Origin: Acidimicrobiia bacterium
GTDB lineage: Bacteria > Actinomycetota > Acidimicrobiia > Acidimicrobiales > Poriferisodalaceae
Direction: 5' to 3'
Assembly: GCA_022821985.1 (NCBI GenBank)
Contig: JAJECP010000008.1
Coordinates: forward strand, 16,292 to 80,291
DNA length: 64,000 nt
Shown: one piece after another, positions 18,971-27,418 of the stretch
Layout of the letters: each line of letters begins with the position of its first letter
Numbering within the stretch: position 1 is the first letter of the stretch
Translations under genes and position numbers: made by a program
The notes under the pieces: generated by a model
The model's input: the letters and a program-made list of their open reading frames with translations, nothing else
Databases searched by the model: none
What the model was told of the DNA's origin: nothing

Positions 18971-18977
18971 GCTACCG

Positions 18978-19964
18978 ATGGCTGAAGTCGATGTCGCTGA
19001 TCTCGCCGCCGGCGTGCGCGCCTGCGATCGTGCGGCCATCGGTCAGGCGATCACACTGGTCGAGTCTCAGCGCCCTGCCGACGCAGCGCCCGCGCAAGCC
19101 CTTCTGGGAGAACTGCTGCCGCACACCGGCGGTGCGCATCGAGTGGGCATCACCGGCGTTCCCGGAGTGGGCAAGAGCACCCTCATCGAGACGCTCGGCA
19201 CTGCGCTGACGAAGCAGGGTCACCGTGTCGCCGTGCTGGCAGTCGACCCCACCTCAGCGCTGCACGGCGGCTCCATCCTGGGCGACAAGACCCGGATGAC
19301 GGCGCTGGCCAACGACGCGGCGGCGTTCGTGCGCCCATCGCCGACCGCCGGGCAGCTCGGCGGGGTGACGCGGGTGACCCGCGAGACGATCCTGGTGCTG
19401 GAAGCGGCGGGGTTTGACGTGGTGCTGGTCGAGACCGTGGGCGTCGGCCAGTCAGAGACCGCCGTGGCCGACATGGTGGATTTCTTCGTGGTGCTGATGC
19501 TGCCAGGTGCCGGCGACGACCTGCAGGGCATCAAGAAGGGCATCCTCGAGATAGCGGACTTGATCGCCGTCAACAAGGCCGATGGCGACAACGTCGAGCG
19601 GGCCGGCAATGCGGCTCGCGACTACCAGCTCGCGCTGCACATGACCCAGCCGGCCTCGCCGACGTGGTCTCCCCCGGTGATCACCTGCTCCGGCCTGACC
19701 GCAGACGGCCTCGACGAGCTGTGGCGCCACGTGACCGAGCACCGCCGGCTCATGTCGGCATCGGGCGAGCTGGCAGCCCGCCGGGCGGACCAGCGGGTGC
19801 GCTGGATGCGCTCGATGCTCGCCGAGCGCATGCGCGCACGTGTGGCAACGCGCGCCCAGGATCTGCTCGCCGAGCTCGAAGACGAGGTGCGATCCGACCG
19901 GCTGACGCCGACCGCTGCCGTCGACCGCCTGATGGCAGCCTTCGACGGGTCGACAGACGCCTAG
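18978..19964 (+). CDS. meaB: Methylmalonyl-CoA mutase-associated GTPase (G3E/ArgK family)
   Basis: 328 residues. The P-loop is GVPGVGKST (about 61-68). The switch segment reads DPTSALHGGSILGDKTRM, the G3-like motif VLVETVGVGQSE and the G4 motif VNKADGDN. It protects the mutase and gates loading of adenosylcobalamin. Its place just after mutAB supports this role. The start ATG 18978 was chosen over GTG 18954 because of the TACCTT box. A C-terminal helical dimerisation region ends the protein. Confidence 0.95.
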   Translation: MAEVDVADLAAGVRACDRAAIGQAITLVESQRPADAAPAQALLGELLPHTGGAHRVGITGVPGVGKSTLIETLGTALTKQGHRVAVLAVDPTSALHGGSILGDKTRMTALANDAAAFVRPSPTAGQLGGVTRVTRETILVLEAAGFDVVLVETVGVGQSETAVADMVDFFVVLMLPGAGDDLQGIKKGILEIADLIAVNKADGDNVERAGNAARDYQLALHMTQPASPTWSPPVITCSGLTADGLDELWRHVTEHRRLMSASGELAARRADQRVRWMRSMLAERMRARVATRAQDLLAELEDEVRSDRLTPTAAVDRLMAAFDGSTDA

Positions 19965-19966
19965 CG

Positions 19967-20019
19967 AGAAGTCCTCGTCGAAGGCGACCTCGCCTAGAAG
20001 TCCTCGTCGAAGGCGACCT
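19967..20019. repeat. 29-bp tandem duplication covering the nrdB 3' end
   Basis: A 24-bp exact match at 19967-19990 and 19996-20019, offset 29 bp, copies the codons for the NrdB C-terminal VAFDEDF into the 3' flank. The second copy is beyond the nrdB stop and out of frame, so the protein is intact. The copy fills the short gap between the meaB and nrdB stops. Confidence 0.85.
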
Positions 20020-21106
20020 GGCCTTCGATGCCGACCTGGTAGGCGGCGACGGTGCGCTCGAAGAAGTTGGTGAGCTCCTGCACGTCCTGCAGTTCCATGA
20101 ACGAGAAGGGGTTCTTGGAGCCGAAGTTCTTCGGCAGCCCGAGCTGAGCCAAACGCTGATCGGCCACGAACTCCAAGTAGGACCGGGTGTCGGCAACCGA
20201 CATGCCCGCCACGCCGCCTGACAGCACGTCACGCGCGAACTGCGTCTCGACGTCGACCGCCTCGACGATCATCTCGCGGATCCGATCGGCGAGATCCTGG
20301 TCGAACAGGTCGGGTTCCTCGGAACGGATCGTGCGCACCACCTCGAACGCGAAGTTCATGTGCGCCGACTCGTCACGGAACACCCAGTTCGTGCCGGCCG
20401 CCAAGCCGTTCAGCAGGCCCTTCGATCGCAGGAAATAGACGTAGGCGAACGCCGCGAAGAAGAACAGACCCTCGATGCACGCAGCGAAGCAGATGAGATT
20501 CAGCAGGAAGGCCTTGCGGTGCTCGACGGTGGAGAGCTGGTCGAGCGACCACACGCTGTCCATCCAGCGGAAACAGAAGTCGGCCTTGGCGGCAATGGAG
20601 GGAATGTTCTCGATGGCCGAGAACGCCGCCGCTCGCTCATCGAGATCAGGGATGTAGTGATCCAGCAGCGTCAGGTAGAACTGCACGTGCAGCGCTTCCT
20701 CGTACAGCTGCCGGCTCAGGTACATGCGAGCTTCGGGGCTGTTGATGTGCTGGTAGAGGTTCAGCACCAGGTTGTTGGCGACGATCGAGTCGCCGGTGGC
20801 GAAGAACGCCACGAGCCGGTTGATGAGGTGCCGCTCGGCAGGCGCCAGCTTGCGGTTGAGGTCGACGATGTCGTCGGAGAAATCGATCTCCTCGACCGTC
20901 CACGTGTTGCGGATGGCGTCGCGGTACATGTCGAAGAACTGCGGGTACCGCATCGGGCGCAGTGTCAGCTCGAAGCCAGGGTCCAGGATGTTGCCGCTGC
21001 GGGCAGCAGCACCGGCGCCCGCGCTGGTCTGCGACTCGCCGTCCGCAAGCGGCTCGGCTGGAAGGGATTGGGGCACCAATTCGGGCGCTGGTTGCACGAG
21101 TGCCAT
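19994..21106 (-). CDS. nrdB: Class I ribonucleoside-diphosphate reductase, beta (R2) subunit
   Basis: 370 residues. All metal ligands are present: D106 (FFATGDSIV), E137 and H140 (EEALHVQFY), E212, E246 and H249 (FRDESAHMNF). The radical Tyr is at position 144, with E-x2-H-x3-Y spacing as in the E. coli enzyme (E115, H118, Y122). It generates the tyrosyl radical used by NrdA to reduce ribonucleotides. The acidic tail VAFDEDF is the likely R1-docking peptide. It lies 50 nt after nrdA on the same strand, one operon. Confidence 0.96.
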   Translation of the reverse strand: MALVQPAPELVPQSLPAEPLADGESQTSAGAGAAARSGNILDPGFELTLRPMRYPQFFDMYRDAIRNTWTVEEIDFSDDIVDLNRKLAPAERHLINRLVAFFATGDSIVANNLVLNLYQHINSPEARMYLSRQLYEEALHVQFYLTLLDHYIPDLDERAAAFSAIENIPSIAAKADFCFRWMDSVWSLDQLSTVEHRKAFLLNLICFAACIEGLFFFAAFAYVYFLRSKGLLNGLAAGTNWVFRDESAHMNFAFEVVRTIRSEEPDLFDQDLADRIREMIVEAVDVETQFARDVLSGGVAGMSVADTRSYLEFVADQRLAQLGLPKNFGSKNPFSFMELQDVQELTNFFERTVAAYQVGIEGQVAFDEDF

Positions 21107-21156
21107 GGGGATCCTCTGTCTGTGTCAGGTGGGTCGGCCGGCGAGCCCGCGACGGC

Positions 21157-23658
21157 TCATTCGCAGGCTTCGCAGGTTTCGGGGTTCTCCAGCGAGCACG
21201 CCACGGCCTCGGCGGCTGCTGCGTCGGCGGCTGTGTCGATGACCGCGGCAGCCGAGCCCGCCGCGGCTGGGTCGGGCATGGTCGAGACAGTTGCGTGCGT
21301 TGCAGTGCCGCCGTTGGGCCGACCGCCATTGCTGCCCGATGCGCTGTCGGTCGTGGTCTGGTTGATGCGCGTAGCCGGACGGGAGCGCAGGTAGTAGGTG
21401 GTCTTCAGGCCTGATTTCCAGGCGTGCATGTACATGGAGGAGAGCTTCCCGATGTTGGGGCTCTCCATGAACAGGTTGAGCGATTGGCTCTGGTCGATGA
21501 AGGCGCCTCGTGCGGCGGCCATGTCGATGAGCGCCCGCTGGGGCAGCTCCCACGCAGTGCGATACACCGAGCGGAGGTCATCGGGAATCTCGGCGATGGC
21601 CTGCACCGAACCCTCGGCCATCTTGATCTTGTTGGCCATGGCCTCGCTCCACAGGCCACGCTGTTGCAGTTCGCGTACCAGATAGCGATTGATCTGCATG
21701 AACTCGCCCGACAGCGTTTCTCGCTTGAACAGGTTCGACACCTGCGGCTCGATGCACTCGTAGCAGCCAGCGATGGACGCGATGGTGGCGGTAGGCGCAA
21801 CTGCCACCAGCAGCGAATTGCGCAGCCCGTGCTGGCCGATCCGCTCGCGCAGCTCGGCCCAGCGCTGGGGTTGCGACGACTCGATGCCCCAGAGGTCGAA
21901 CTGCAGCTCTCCCGCAGCGGCTCGCGTCTCGCCGAACGCCCCGTGCGGCCCGTGCTTACGAGCCAGCTCGCAGCTCGACCAAACCGCCCAGTAGTAGATC
22001 TCCTCGGCGATCCGGGCCGCAATCTCGGCCGCCTCAGGCGAGTCGAACGCCAGCTTGAGCTGGAAGAACACGTCCTGCAGGCCCATGACGCCGAGCCCCA
22101 CCGGACGCCAGCGCTCGTTCGATCGGGCGGCCTCGGGCGTCGGGTAGTAGTTGATGTCGATGACGCGGTCCAGGTAGGGCACCGCGGTGCGCACAACCTC
22201 TCCCAGCGCGTCGTAGTCGACGGTTCTGCCGTCTGGGCCCTCCCGCACGAACTTGGCGAGATTGACCGAGCCGAGGTTGCAGACCGCCGTCTCAGCGTCG
22301 CTGGTGACCTCGAGGATCTCAGTGCACAGGTTCGACAGGTGGATGACGTTGCCGGGCTCGCCGGTCTGGTTGGACTTGGCGTTCGAAGCGTCCTTGAAAG
22401 TCATCCAGCCGTTGCCGGTCTGGGCGAGCGTGCGCATCATGCGGCTGTAGAGGTCGCGGGCCGACACCTGCCGCTCGTACAAGCCCGCTGCTTCGGCTTC
22501 CCGGTACGCATCGGTGAACTCGTCGCCGTACAGGTCGGTGAGATGCGGCACCTGCTTGGGGTCGAACAGCGACCACTGCCAGTCGTTCTCGACCCGGCGC
22601 ATGAACTCGTCGGGCACCCAGTTCGCCAGGTTCAGATTGTGGGTGCGCCGAGCATGGTCGCCGGTGGAATCCTTCAGCTCCAGGAACTCCTCGATGTCGG
22701 CGTGCCACGACTCGAGATACACGCATGCAGCGCCCTTGCGCCGGCCGCCCTGGTTCACCGCCGCAACCGACGAGTCAAGCGTCTTGAGCCACGGCACGAT
22801 GCCGTTCGACAGGCCATTGGTGCCGCTGATCAGCGAGCCACGCGACCGCACCCGGTGCCAGCCCACCCCGATGCCGCCGGCGAACTTCGACAGCTTGGCG
22901 ATGTCGGAATAGCGGTCGTAGATGCCTTCGAGCGAATCGGTGGGGCTGTCGAGCAGGTAGCACGACGACATCTGCGGATGGGCCGTGCCCGAGTTGAACA
23001 GCGTAGGCGACGACGGCAAGTAGCGCAGGCTGGAGATGAGCTCGTAGAACGCGACGGCCTCTTCGGCCGTCTGCGACAGGCCGCAGGCAACCCGCAGCAA
23101 GAAGTACTGCGGGTTCTCGATGACCGAGCGGCGCTGCGGGTGCCGCAGCAGGTAGCGGTCGTACACGGTGCGGAGGCCGAAGAACTCGAAATCGCCGTTG
23201 CGCTGCGCTATGACCGCATCGTTGAGCTTGCGAGCGTTTGCGGCAACGAAGGCCACCACATCGGGATGGATGAGCCCGCACTCGCCGCCTTCGGAGATGG
23301 ACTGGCTGAACGAGTAGATGTTCTGGTTCTGGACTTCCTTGTCGATGTAGGTGGCCAGCAAGCGGGCAGCCAGCTTCGAGTAGTTCGGCTCCTCAGAGAT
23401 CAGCGCCGCGGCCGTGCGAATCGACAGCTCGTCGAGCTCGGTGGTGGTGGCGCCGTCATGAAGACCCGAGATTGTCCGCGTCGCCACCCGCATGGGATCG
23501 ACGCCGGCCAGTTCGATGGCGCAGCGTTCGACGGCGCGGACGATCTTGTTGACATCGACGGCCTGCATGGAACCGTCGCGCTTCTGCACGCGCATGCCGG
23601 GCGAATCCGAGGACCGCTTCTGAACCGTCGCGGTAGGCGACTCCTCGGTGATGCTCAT
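21157..23658 (-). CDS. nrdA: Class I ribonucleoside-diphosphate reductase, alpha (R1) subunit
   Basis: 833-residue catalytic subunit. The N-terminal ATP cone (VQKRDGSMQAVDVNKIVRAV) suggests dATP feedback control. The 10-stranded barrel includes ACVYLESWHADIEEFLELK, the active-site NLCTEI and the radical-transfer Tyr region near the C terminus. The C-terminal CEACE motif (C829, C832) accepts electrons from a thioredoxin-like protein. A Gly/Asn- and Ala-rich linker precedes that tail. GGAGGGG about 10 nt before ATG 23658 serves as ribosome binding site. nrdB follows. Confidence 0.97.
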   Translation of the reverse strand: MSITEESPTATVQKRSSDSPGMRVQKRDGSMQAVDVNKIVRAVERCAIELAGVDPMRVATRTISGLHDGATTTELDELSIRTAAALISEEPNYSKLAARLLATYIDKEVQNQNIYSFSQSISEGGECGLIHPDVVAFVAANARKLNDAVIAQRNGDFEFFGLRTVYDRYLLRHPQRRSVIENPQYFLLRVACGLSQTAEEAVAFYELISSLRYLPSSPTLFNSGTAHPQMSSCYLLDSPTDSLEGIYDRYSDIAKLSKFAGGIGVGWHRVRSRGSLISGTNGLSNGIVPWLKTLDSSVAAVNQGGRRKGAACVYLESWHADIEEFLELKDSTGDHARRTHNLNLANWVPDEFMRRVENDWQWSLFDPKQVPHLTDLYGDEFTDAYREAEAAGLYERQVSARDLYSRMMRTLAQTGNGWMTFKDASNAKSNQTGEPGNVIHLSNLCTEILEVTSDAETAVCNLGSVNLAKFVREGPDGRTVDYDALGEVVRTAVPYLDRVIDINYYPTPEAARSNERWRPVGLGVMGLQDVFFQLKLAFDSPEAAEIAARIAEEIYYWAVWSSCELARKHGPHGAFGETRAAAGELQFDLWGIESSQPQRWAELRERIGQHGLRNSLLVAVAPTATIASIAGCYECIEPQVSNLFKRETLSGEFMQINRYLVRELQQRGLWSEAMANKIKMAEGSVQAIAEIPDDLRSVYRTAWELPQRALIDMAAARGAFIDQSQSLNLFMESPNIGKLSSMYMHAWKSGLKTTYYLRSRPATRINQTTTDSASGSNGGRPNGGTATHATVSTMPDPAAAGSAAAVIDTAADAAAAEAVACSLENPETCEACE

Positions 23659-23930
23659 CTTGCCCAGCCCCTCCGCAGGCCGCCGCCCGAGTACACCGAG
23701 CGGATCGCCTTGCCTTCGTTCTCCTCGCTTCCCGCAACCACAGCCTGCTGTGTTTCGACAGATCGTCAGACGATCGAATCACAGTCCTGTAGTTACAGAG
23801 ATGTAAGAGACATTTATAGCGCACCCATCACGTGGTCTGGCCTTGATTGCCGATCTCCTAGCTCCAAGGCCGCAAATGCCAACCGATGGACCGAAGTAAT
23901 CGCGCGCCGTGGAGATGACACACTGCTCGC
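23659..23930. promoter_or_regulatory. Divergent promoter region between nrdA and an FAD oxidoreductase
   Basis: This 272-nt gap has no gene. It holds the nrdA leader and an AT-richer tract (23785-23822) that probably contains the nrdAB promoter on the minus strand. A perfect inverted repeat of 7+7 bp around one A sits at 23761-23775 and is a candidate operator. I could not find a canonical NrdR box pair. Confidence 0.5.
23761..23775. promoter_or_regulatory. Inverted repeat GATCGTC-A-GACGATC, candidate nrd operator
   Basis: Perfect 15-bp near-palindrome about 100 nt upstream of nrdA. Its position suggests control of ribonucleotide reductase expression; the regulator is unknown. Confidence 0.4.
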
Positions 23931-25190
23931 GTGTCGAACTCCCCGAAACGCATAGTCATCGTCGGCGCCTCCCTGGCGGGCGCGCGCGCAGTGCACAGCG
24001 TGCGCTCTGCAGGCCATGACGGGCCGTTGACGCTCATCGGTGCCGAACCCCATCTCCCCTACGATCGGCCCCCGCTGTCGAAGGAATTCCTGACTGGCGA
24101 CAACGACCCCAGCTCGCTGGCACTCGACCCGGATGGCGCCTTTGACGACCTCGATGTGGAGGTCATGCTGAGCACCCACGCGGTGGGGCTCGACATGGCG
24201 GCTCGAACGGTCGCTGTCGCCCCGGCGGCCGGCGGCAGCGCGGAGACAGTGCCGTTCGACGGCCTCGTCATCGCGACGGGCGCAGCGGCTCGACCGCTGC
24301 CCGGCGTCGGGAACATGGCAGGCGTGCACACACTGCGGACCCTCGACGACTCGATGGCCATCCGGGAAGGTCTTATCGCCGGCGCACGAGTCGCCGTGGT
24401 GGGCGGCGGCTTCATCGGCTCGGAGGTCGCCGCTTCTGCTGCGGCCCGCGGCTGCGAGGTGACGGTGATCGAAGCGGCCCCGGCCCCGCTGGTGCGCGGG
24501 CTAGGTGCCGAGATGGGCACGCGGGTCGGCGCGCTGCACGGCCAGAACGGCGTCGAGCTGCGGCTGGGCATCGGCGTCGACGGCGTGCTGGGAGCCGACC
24601 GTGTCGAAGCGGTTGCCATGGCTGACGGCAGTCGCGTCCCCGCTGATCTCGTGGTCGTCGGCATCGGGGTCGTGCCCAACACGGAGTGGCTGGAAGGCTC
24701 AGGACTGGAGATCGACAACGGCGTGGTCTGTGATGAGACGCTGTGCTGCGGGCCGCAAGGCATCTATGCCGTGGGCGATGTTGCGCGCGCCGGCAATGGC
24801 TGGCTGGGGCCGCTGGGGGTTTCCGAGCCGGTTCGGGTCGAGCACTGGACGGCGGCAGTCGAGCATGGCATGGCCGTGGGACGCAACCTGGTCGCGCCTG
24901 CCGAAGCTCAGCCGTACAACTCAGTTCCCTTCGTGTGGTCCGACCAGTACGACGCCCGCATCCAGATTGCCGGACATCCCGACGCCGACGACGATGTTGA
25001 GGTGCTCGTCGGCTCGGCTGAAGATGACCCAGACTCAGGTCGCTCGTTCTTGGCCGGTTACCGGCGCAACGGCCGCCTGAGCGGGGTGATGGCGCTCGAC
25101 GCGATCAGGCCATTCGTGCGATTCCGCCGCCTGCTGGCCAACCATCCGACGTGGGACGAGGCGCTGGAGCTCGCCGCAACCCTCGGTTGA
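23931..25190 (+). CDS. FAD/NAD(P)-dependent oxidoreductase (ferredoxin reductase type)
   Basis: 419 residues with two Rossmann dinucleotide folds: FAD site RIVIVGASLAGARAVHSVR and NAD(P) site VAVVGGGFIGSEVAASAAAR. The FAD-ribityl motif is GIYAVGDVAR, and PYDRPPLSKEFL is typical of ferredoxin/rubredoxin reductases of oxygenase systems. It would pass electrons from NAD(P)H to a small iron-sulfur protein; a partner is not adjacent. The Rieske oxygenase at the start of the window lies too far off to link. The GTG start has a weak CACACT box 6 nt upstream and no ribosome binding site. Confidence 0.88.
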   Translation: MSNSPKRIVIVGASLAGARAVHSVRSAGHDGPLTLIGAEPHLPYDRPPLSKEFLTGDNDPSSLALDPDGAFDDLDVEVMLSTHAVGLDMAARTVAVAPAAGGSAETVPFDGLVIATGAAARPLPGVGNMAGVHTLRTLDDSMAIREGLIAGARVAVVGGGFIGSEVAASAAARGCEVTVIEAAPAPLVRGLGAEMGTRVGALHGQNGVELRLGIGVDGVLGADRVEAVAMADGSRVPADLVVVGIGVVPNTEWLEGSGLEIDNGVVCDETLCCGPQGIYAVGDVARAGNGWLGPLGVSEPVRVEHWTAAVEHGMAVGRNLVAPAEAQPYNSVPFVWSDQYDARIQIAGHPDADDDVEVLVGSAEDDPDSGRSFLAGYRRNGRLSGVMALDAIRPFVRFRRLLANHPTWDEALELAATLG

Positions 25191-25203
25191 TCGGCTCCGC
25201 CGC

Positions 25204-25575
25204 TTAGTTGACGGTTTGGTCCACCTCGTCACGCTCGGCGTAGAAGCTCATCAGACCGGCGATCTCCGCCATCTCGGGGATCGGATCGGGGTAGGACCAC
25301 ACGACGTCGTCGTAGCTCTGACCGTTGACTGCTACTGACCAGTAGCTGGCATCGCCCTTCCACGGTCAATGAGTGGACAGCACAGTCGGGTGCAGCAACT
25401 CCATCTCGACGTCTGAAACCGGCAGGTAGTGGCGCGGTGGGAGCCGTCCTTCGGTCAGCACCAGGGCCGAGGTCGAATCGGCCACGACCACGCCGTCAAC
25501 CCGGACGATGACCCGCCCTGGCTCCTGCACGACCGAAATCTCGGGCTTGCGATGTTCAGTTGCCGTGTCGCTCAT
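25204..25575 (-). pseudogene. DUF427 protein gene interrupted by an in-frame TGA at the expected Cys (recoded or broken)
   Basis: One continuous frame of 123 codons runs from ATG 25575, which has GGGAG 6 nt upstream, to TAA 25204. It is broken only by TGA 25366-25368, codon 70. Before it the protein reads LPPRHYLPVSDVEMELLHP and ends TVLSTH. After it come PWKGDASYWSVAVNG, VVWSYPDPIPEMAEIAG and LMSFYAERDEV. Both halves match DUF427, whose members carry Cys at this position (T-x-C-P-x-K-G). TGA thus replaces a Cys codon. It may be a nonsense mutation, a sequencing error or a selenocysteine codon. I see no convincing SECIS hairpin downstream and no sel genes in the window. The DUF427 function is unknown. 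Confidence 0.75.
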
Positions 25576-25653
25576 CGGCGCTCCCCTTCGCTCCGTCAGG
25601 CACATCATTGCACCGCATCGAGACCAGGTTCTTCGCCATGGGAATCCTCGCTG

Positions 25654-25731
25654 TGGTCGGGCTGAGAGGATTTGAACCTCCGACCCCTGGTCCCCCAGAC
25701 CAGTGCGCTAACCAGACTGCGCCACAGCCCG
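25654..25731 (-). tRNA. tRNA-Pro (anticodon GGG), CCA encoded
   Basis: A full cloverleaf can be read on the minus strand. The acceptor is CGGGCTG / CAGCCCG, the anticodon stem CTGGT/ACCAG with loop CTGGGGG (anticodon GGG), and the T-arm GGTTCAAATCC. Discriminator A is at 25657, followed directly by genomic CCA (25656-25654). It lies between the DUF427 gene and a small membrane protein gene, all on the minus strand. Confidence 0.95.
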
Positions 25732-25784
25732 TTCAGGCGAGCACGATACCGGCTGGGTTGGATCGAGAGCTGTGCAGCGAGCGC

Positions 25785-26030
25785 TCAGCCGATCACGCCC
25801 GCGAACCACTGAACCAGCCATACGACACCCTCGACGGCGCGCCAGCCCAGGTACACGGTCGCCATCACCACAACGAGCCAGAAGTGCCACGGTGCCCCCG
25901 TGCGCCCCTGCTGGGGCCGGTCGCCGTCGCTGCTCCGACGCCTGCCAGGATGGACAGGGTCGCCTGGGGACGGGCGGCGATTCTGCCGCTGGGCGGTCGA
26001 TGCCGTTTCGCGCCTGAACAGCAGTCTCAC
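25785..26030 (-). CDS. Small basic protein with one membrane segment
   Basis: 81 residues: an Arg/Pro/Ser-rich N-terminal half of about 47 residues, then one hydrophobic segment (HFWLVVVMATVYLGWRAVEG) and VVWLVQWFAGVIG. I do not recognise a family. Its ATG overlaps the der stop (ATGA, 26027-26030), which argues that it is a real, translationally coupled gene. It could be an inner-membrane peptide with a cytoplasmic basic tail that touches ribosomes or nucleic acid, but that is only a guess. Confidence 0.5.
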   Translation of the reverse strand: MRLLFRRETASTAQRQNRRPSPGDPVHPGRRRSSDGDRPQQGRTGAPWHFWLVVVMATVYLGWRAVEGVVWLVQWFAGVIG

Positions 26031-27418
26031 CGTCGGCGCACTCGCAGTTTGAGAGGCGTCTTGGCGAGGCCCAGTTCCTCGCGCAGGCGGCGCTCGAGGT
26101 ATCGCAGGTAGGTGGCCGGGAGTTCCCGGTTGGCGAACAGCGTGAACGTCGGCGGCTGCGTTGCGGCCTGGGTGGCGTACAGCACCCGTGCCCCGCCGGG
26201 CGCAGGCTGTGCGGACTGCGCAAGCTGGACAACCTCGTTCACTTTGGCCGTCGGCGCCCTCGACTCGTAGGCCTCCATGGCCGCCTCAATCGCCGGCACG
26301 AGCCGATGAACTCCCCGACCTGTCAGTGCGCTGATGCGCAGGACGGGGGACTCGCCCACAAAGTGCAAGCGGCGCGCGAGACCACCGAGGACGCCCTCGC
26401 GTTGCTCGGCGTCGAGCGTCTCCCACTTGTTGAGCAGCACAACGATCGGGCACCCTGCGCCGTCGATGCGCTCGGCAAGACGCTGGTCCTGTGCCGTCAC
26501 TCCTTCAGTGGCGTCAATGACGAGCAGCGACACGTCGCAAGCATCGATGGCCCGCAGCGCCCGCAAGTTGGCGTAGTACTCAGTGTCCGCGTCGACCCGC
26601 GCCTTGCGGCGCATGCCCGCGGTATCCACGAACCGCACGGGGCCCGCCTCGGTTTCCACGAGCGTGTCGATGGTGTCGCGGGTCGTGCCGGGTTGGTCGT
26701 GCACAACGGACCGTTCGTCGCCGATAAGCCGGTTGAACAGTGTCGACTTGCCGACGTTGGGCCTGCCCACGATCGCTACTGCGGGCACGGCCTCATCGCC
26801 TTCGACAAGGGCCTCGCCGTCGCCGATGGACTCGTCACGGTTTGACGTCGCCCCCTCGGCAGGACTCGCGACTGTGTCGGGGCTGCCGGGAAAGCTGCCG
26901 TAGCCATCGTCTGCATTGAGATCGAGCAGGTCCAGCACCCGGTCGAGCACATCGCCGACGTTGCGGCCATGAAGAGCAGACACTGCCCAAGCTTCGCCGA
27001 GTCCCAGGCGGTCGAACGCCCACCGATCATCATCACGGCCCCCGCTGTCGGCCTTGTTGGCAACCACCAGAGTCGGCCGGCCGCTGCGGCGCAGCATGGC
27101 GGCGATACGGGCGTCGGGCTCGGTGATGCCGACGGTGACATCCACCACCAGCAGCAGAACATCGGCGTCGCCCATCGCGCGCTCGCTCTGCTCGGACACC
27201 CTGCCGTCGAGCGTGTCGCCATCTGCAGACCACCCGCCGGTGTCCACCACCACGAAGGGGTGCCCTCGCCAAGCAGCCTCGGCTGCCTTGCGGTCGCGCG
27301 TCACGCCGGGCTCGGGCGCCACCACGGCCTCGCGACGCCCGACGAGCCGGTTGAACAGCGTGGACTTGCCGACGTTCGGCCGACCCACGATGCCGACCAC
27401 GGGCAGTTCGGCGCTCAT
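26027..27418 (-). CDS. der: Ribosome biogenesis GTPase Der (EngA)
   Basis: 463 residues with two tandem GTPase domains, each with its own P-loop (GRPNVGKST, near residues 12 and 216). Each also has DTGGW or DTAGM switch motifs and an NKAD/NKWE G4 motif. The C-terminal KH-like domain ends in the basic PLKLRVRRR. Der acts in 50S subunit assembly. An acidic linker joins the two G domains. ATG overlaps the stop of the upstream DUF512 gene by 4 nt, and the small membrane protein gene overlaps its own stop, so three genes are coupled. Confidence 0.97.
   Translation of the reverse strand: MSAELPVVGIVGRPNVGKSTLFNRLVGRREAVVAPEPGVTRDRKAAEAAWRGHPFVVVDTGGWSADGDTLDGRVSEQSERAMGDADVLLLVVDVTVGITEPDARIAAMLRRSGRPTLVVANKADSGGRDDDRWAFDRLGLGEAWAVSALHGRNVGDVLDRVLDLLDLNADDGYGSFPGSPDTVASPAEGATSNRDESIGDGEALVEGDEAVPAVAIVGRPNVGKSTLFNRLIGDERSVVHDQPGTTRDTIDTLVETEAGPVRFVDTAGMRRKARVDADTEYYANLRALRAIDACDVSLLVIDATEGVTAQDQRLAERIDGAGCPIVVLLNKWETLDAEQREGVLGGLARRLHFVGESPVLRISALTGRGVHRLVPAIEAAMEAYESRAPTAKVNEVVQLAQSAQPAPGGARVLYATQAATQPPTFTLFANRELPATYLRYLERRLREELGLAKTPLKLRVRRR

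Noticed and set aside
21424..23955. Long plus-strand frame of 843 codons opposite nrdA
   Set aside because: It is the antisense shadow of nrdA in a GC-rich genome; the composition is His/Arg/Gln-rich and no family is recognisable.
25204..25608. Two separate small genes at the DUF427 locus
   Set aside because: Both halves are in the same frame and match one domain without a gap; only TGA separates them.
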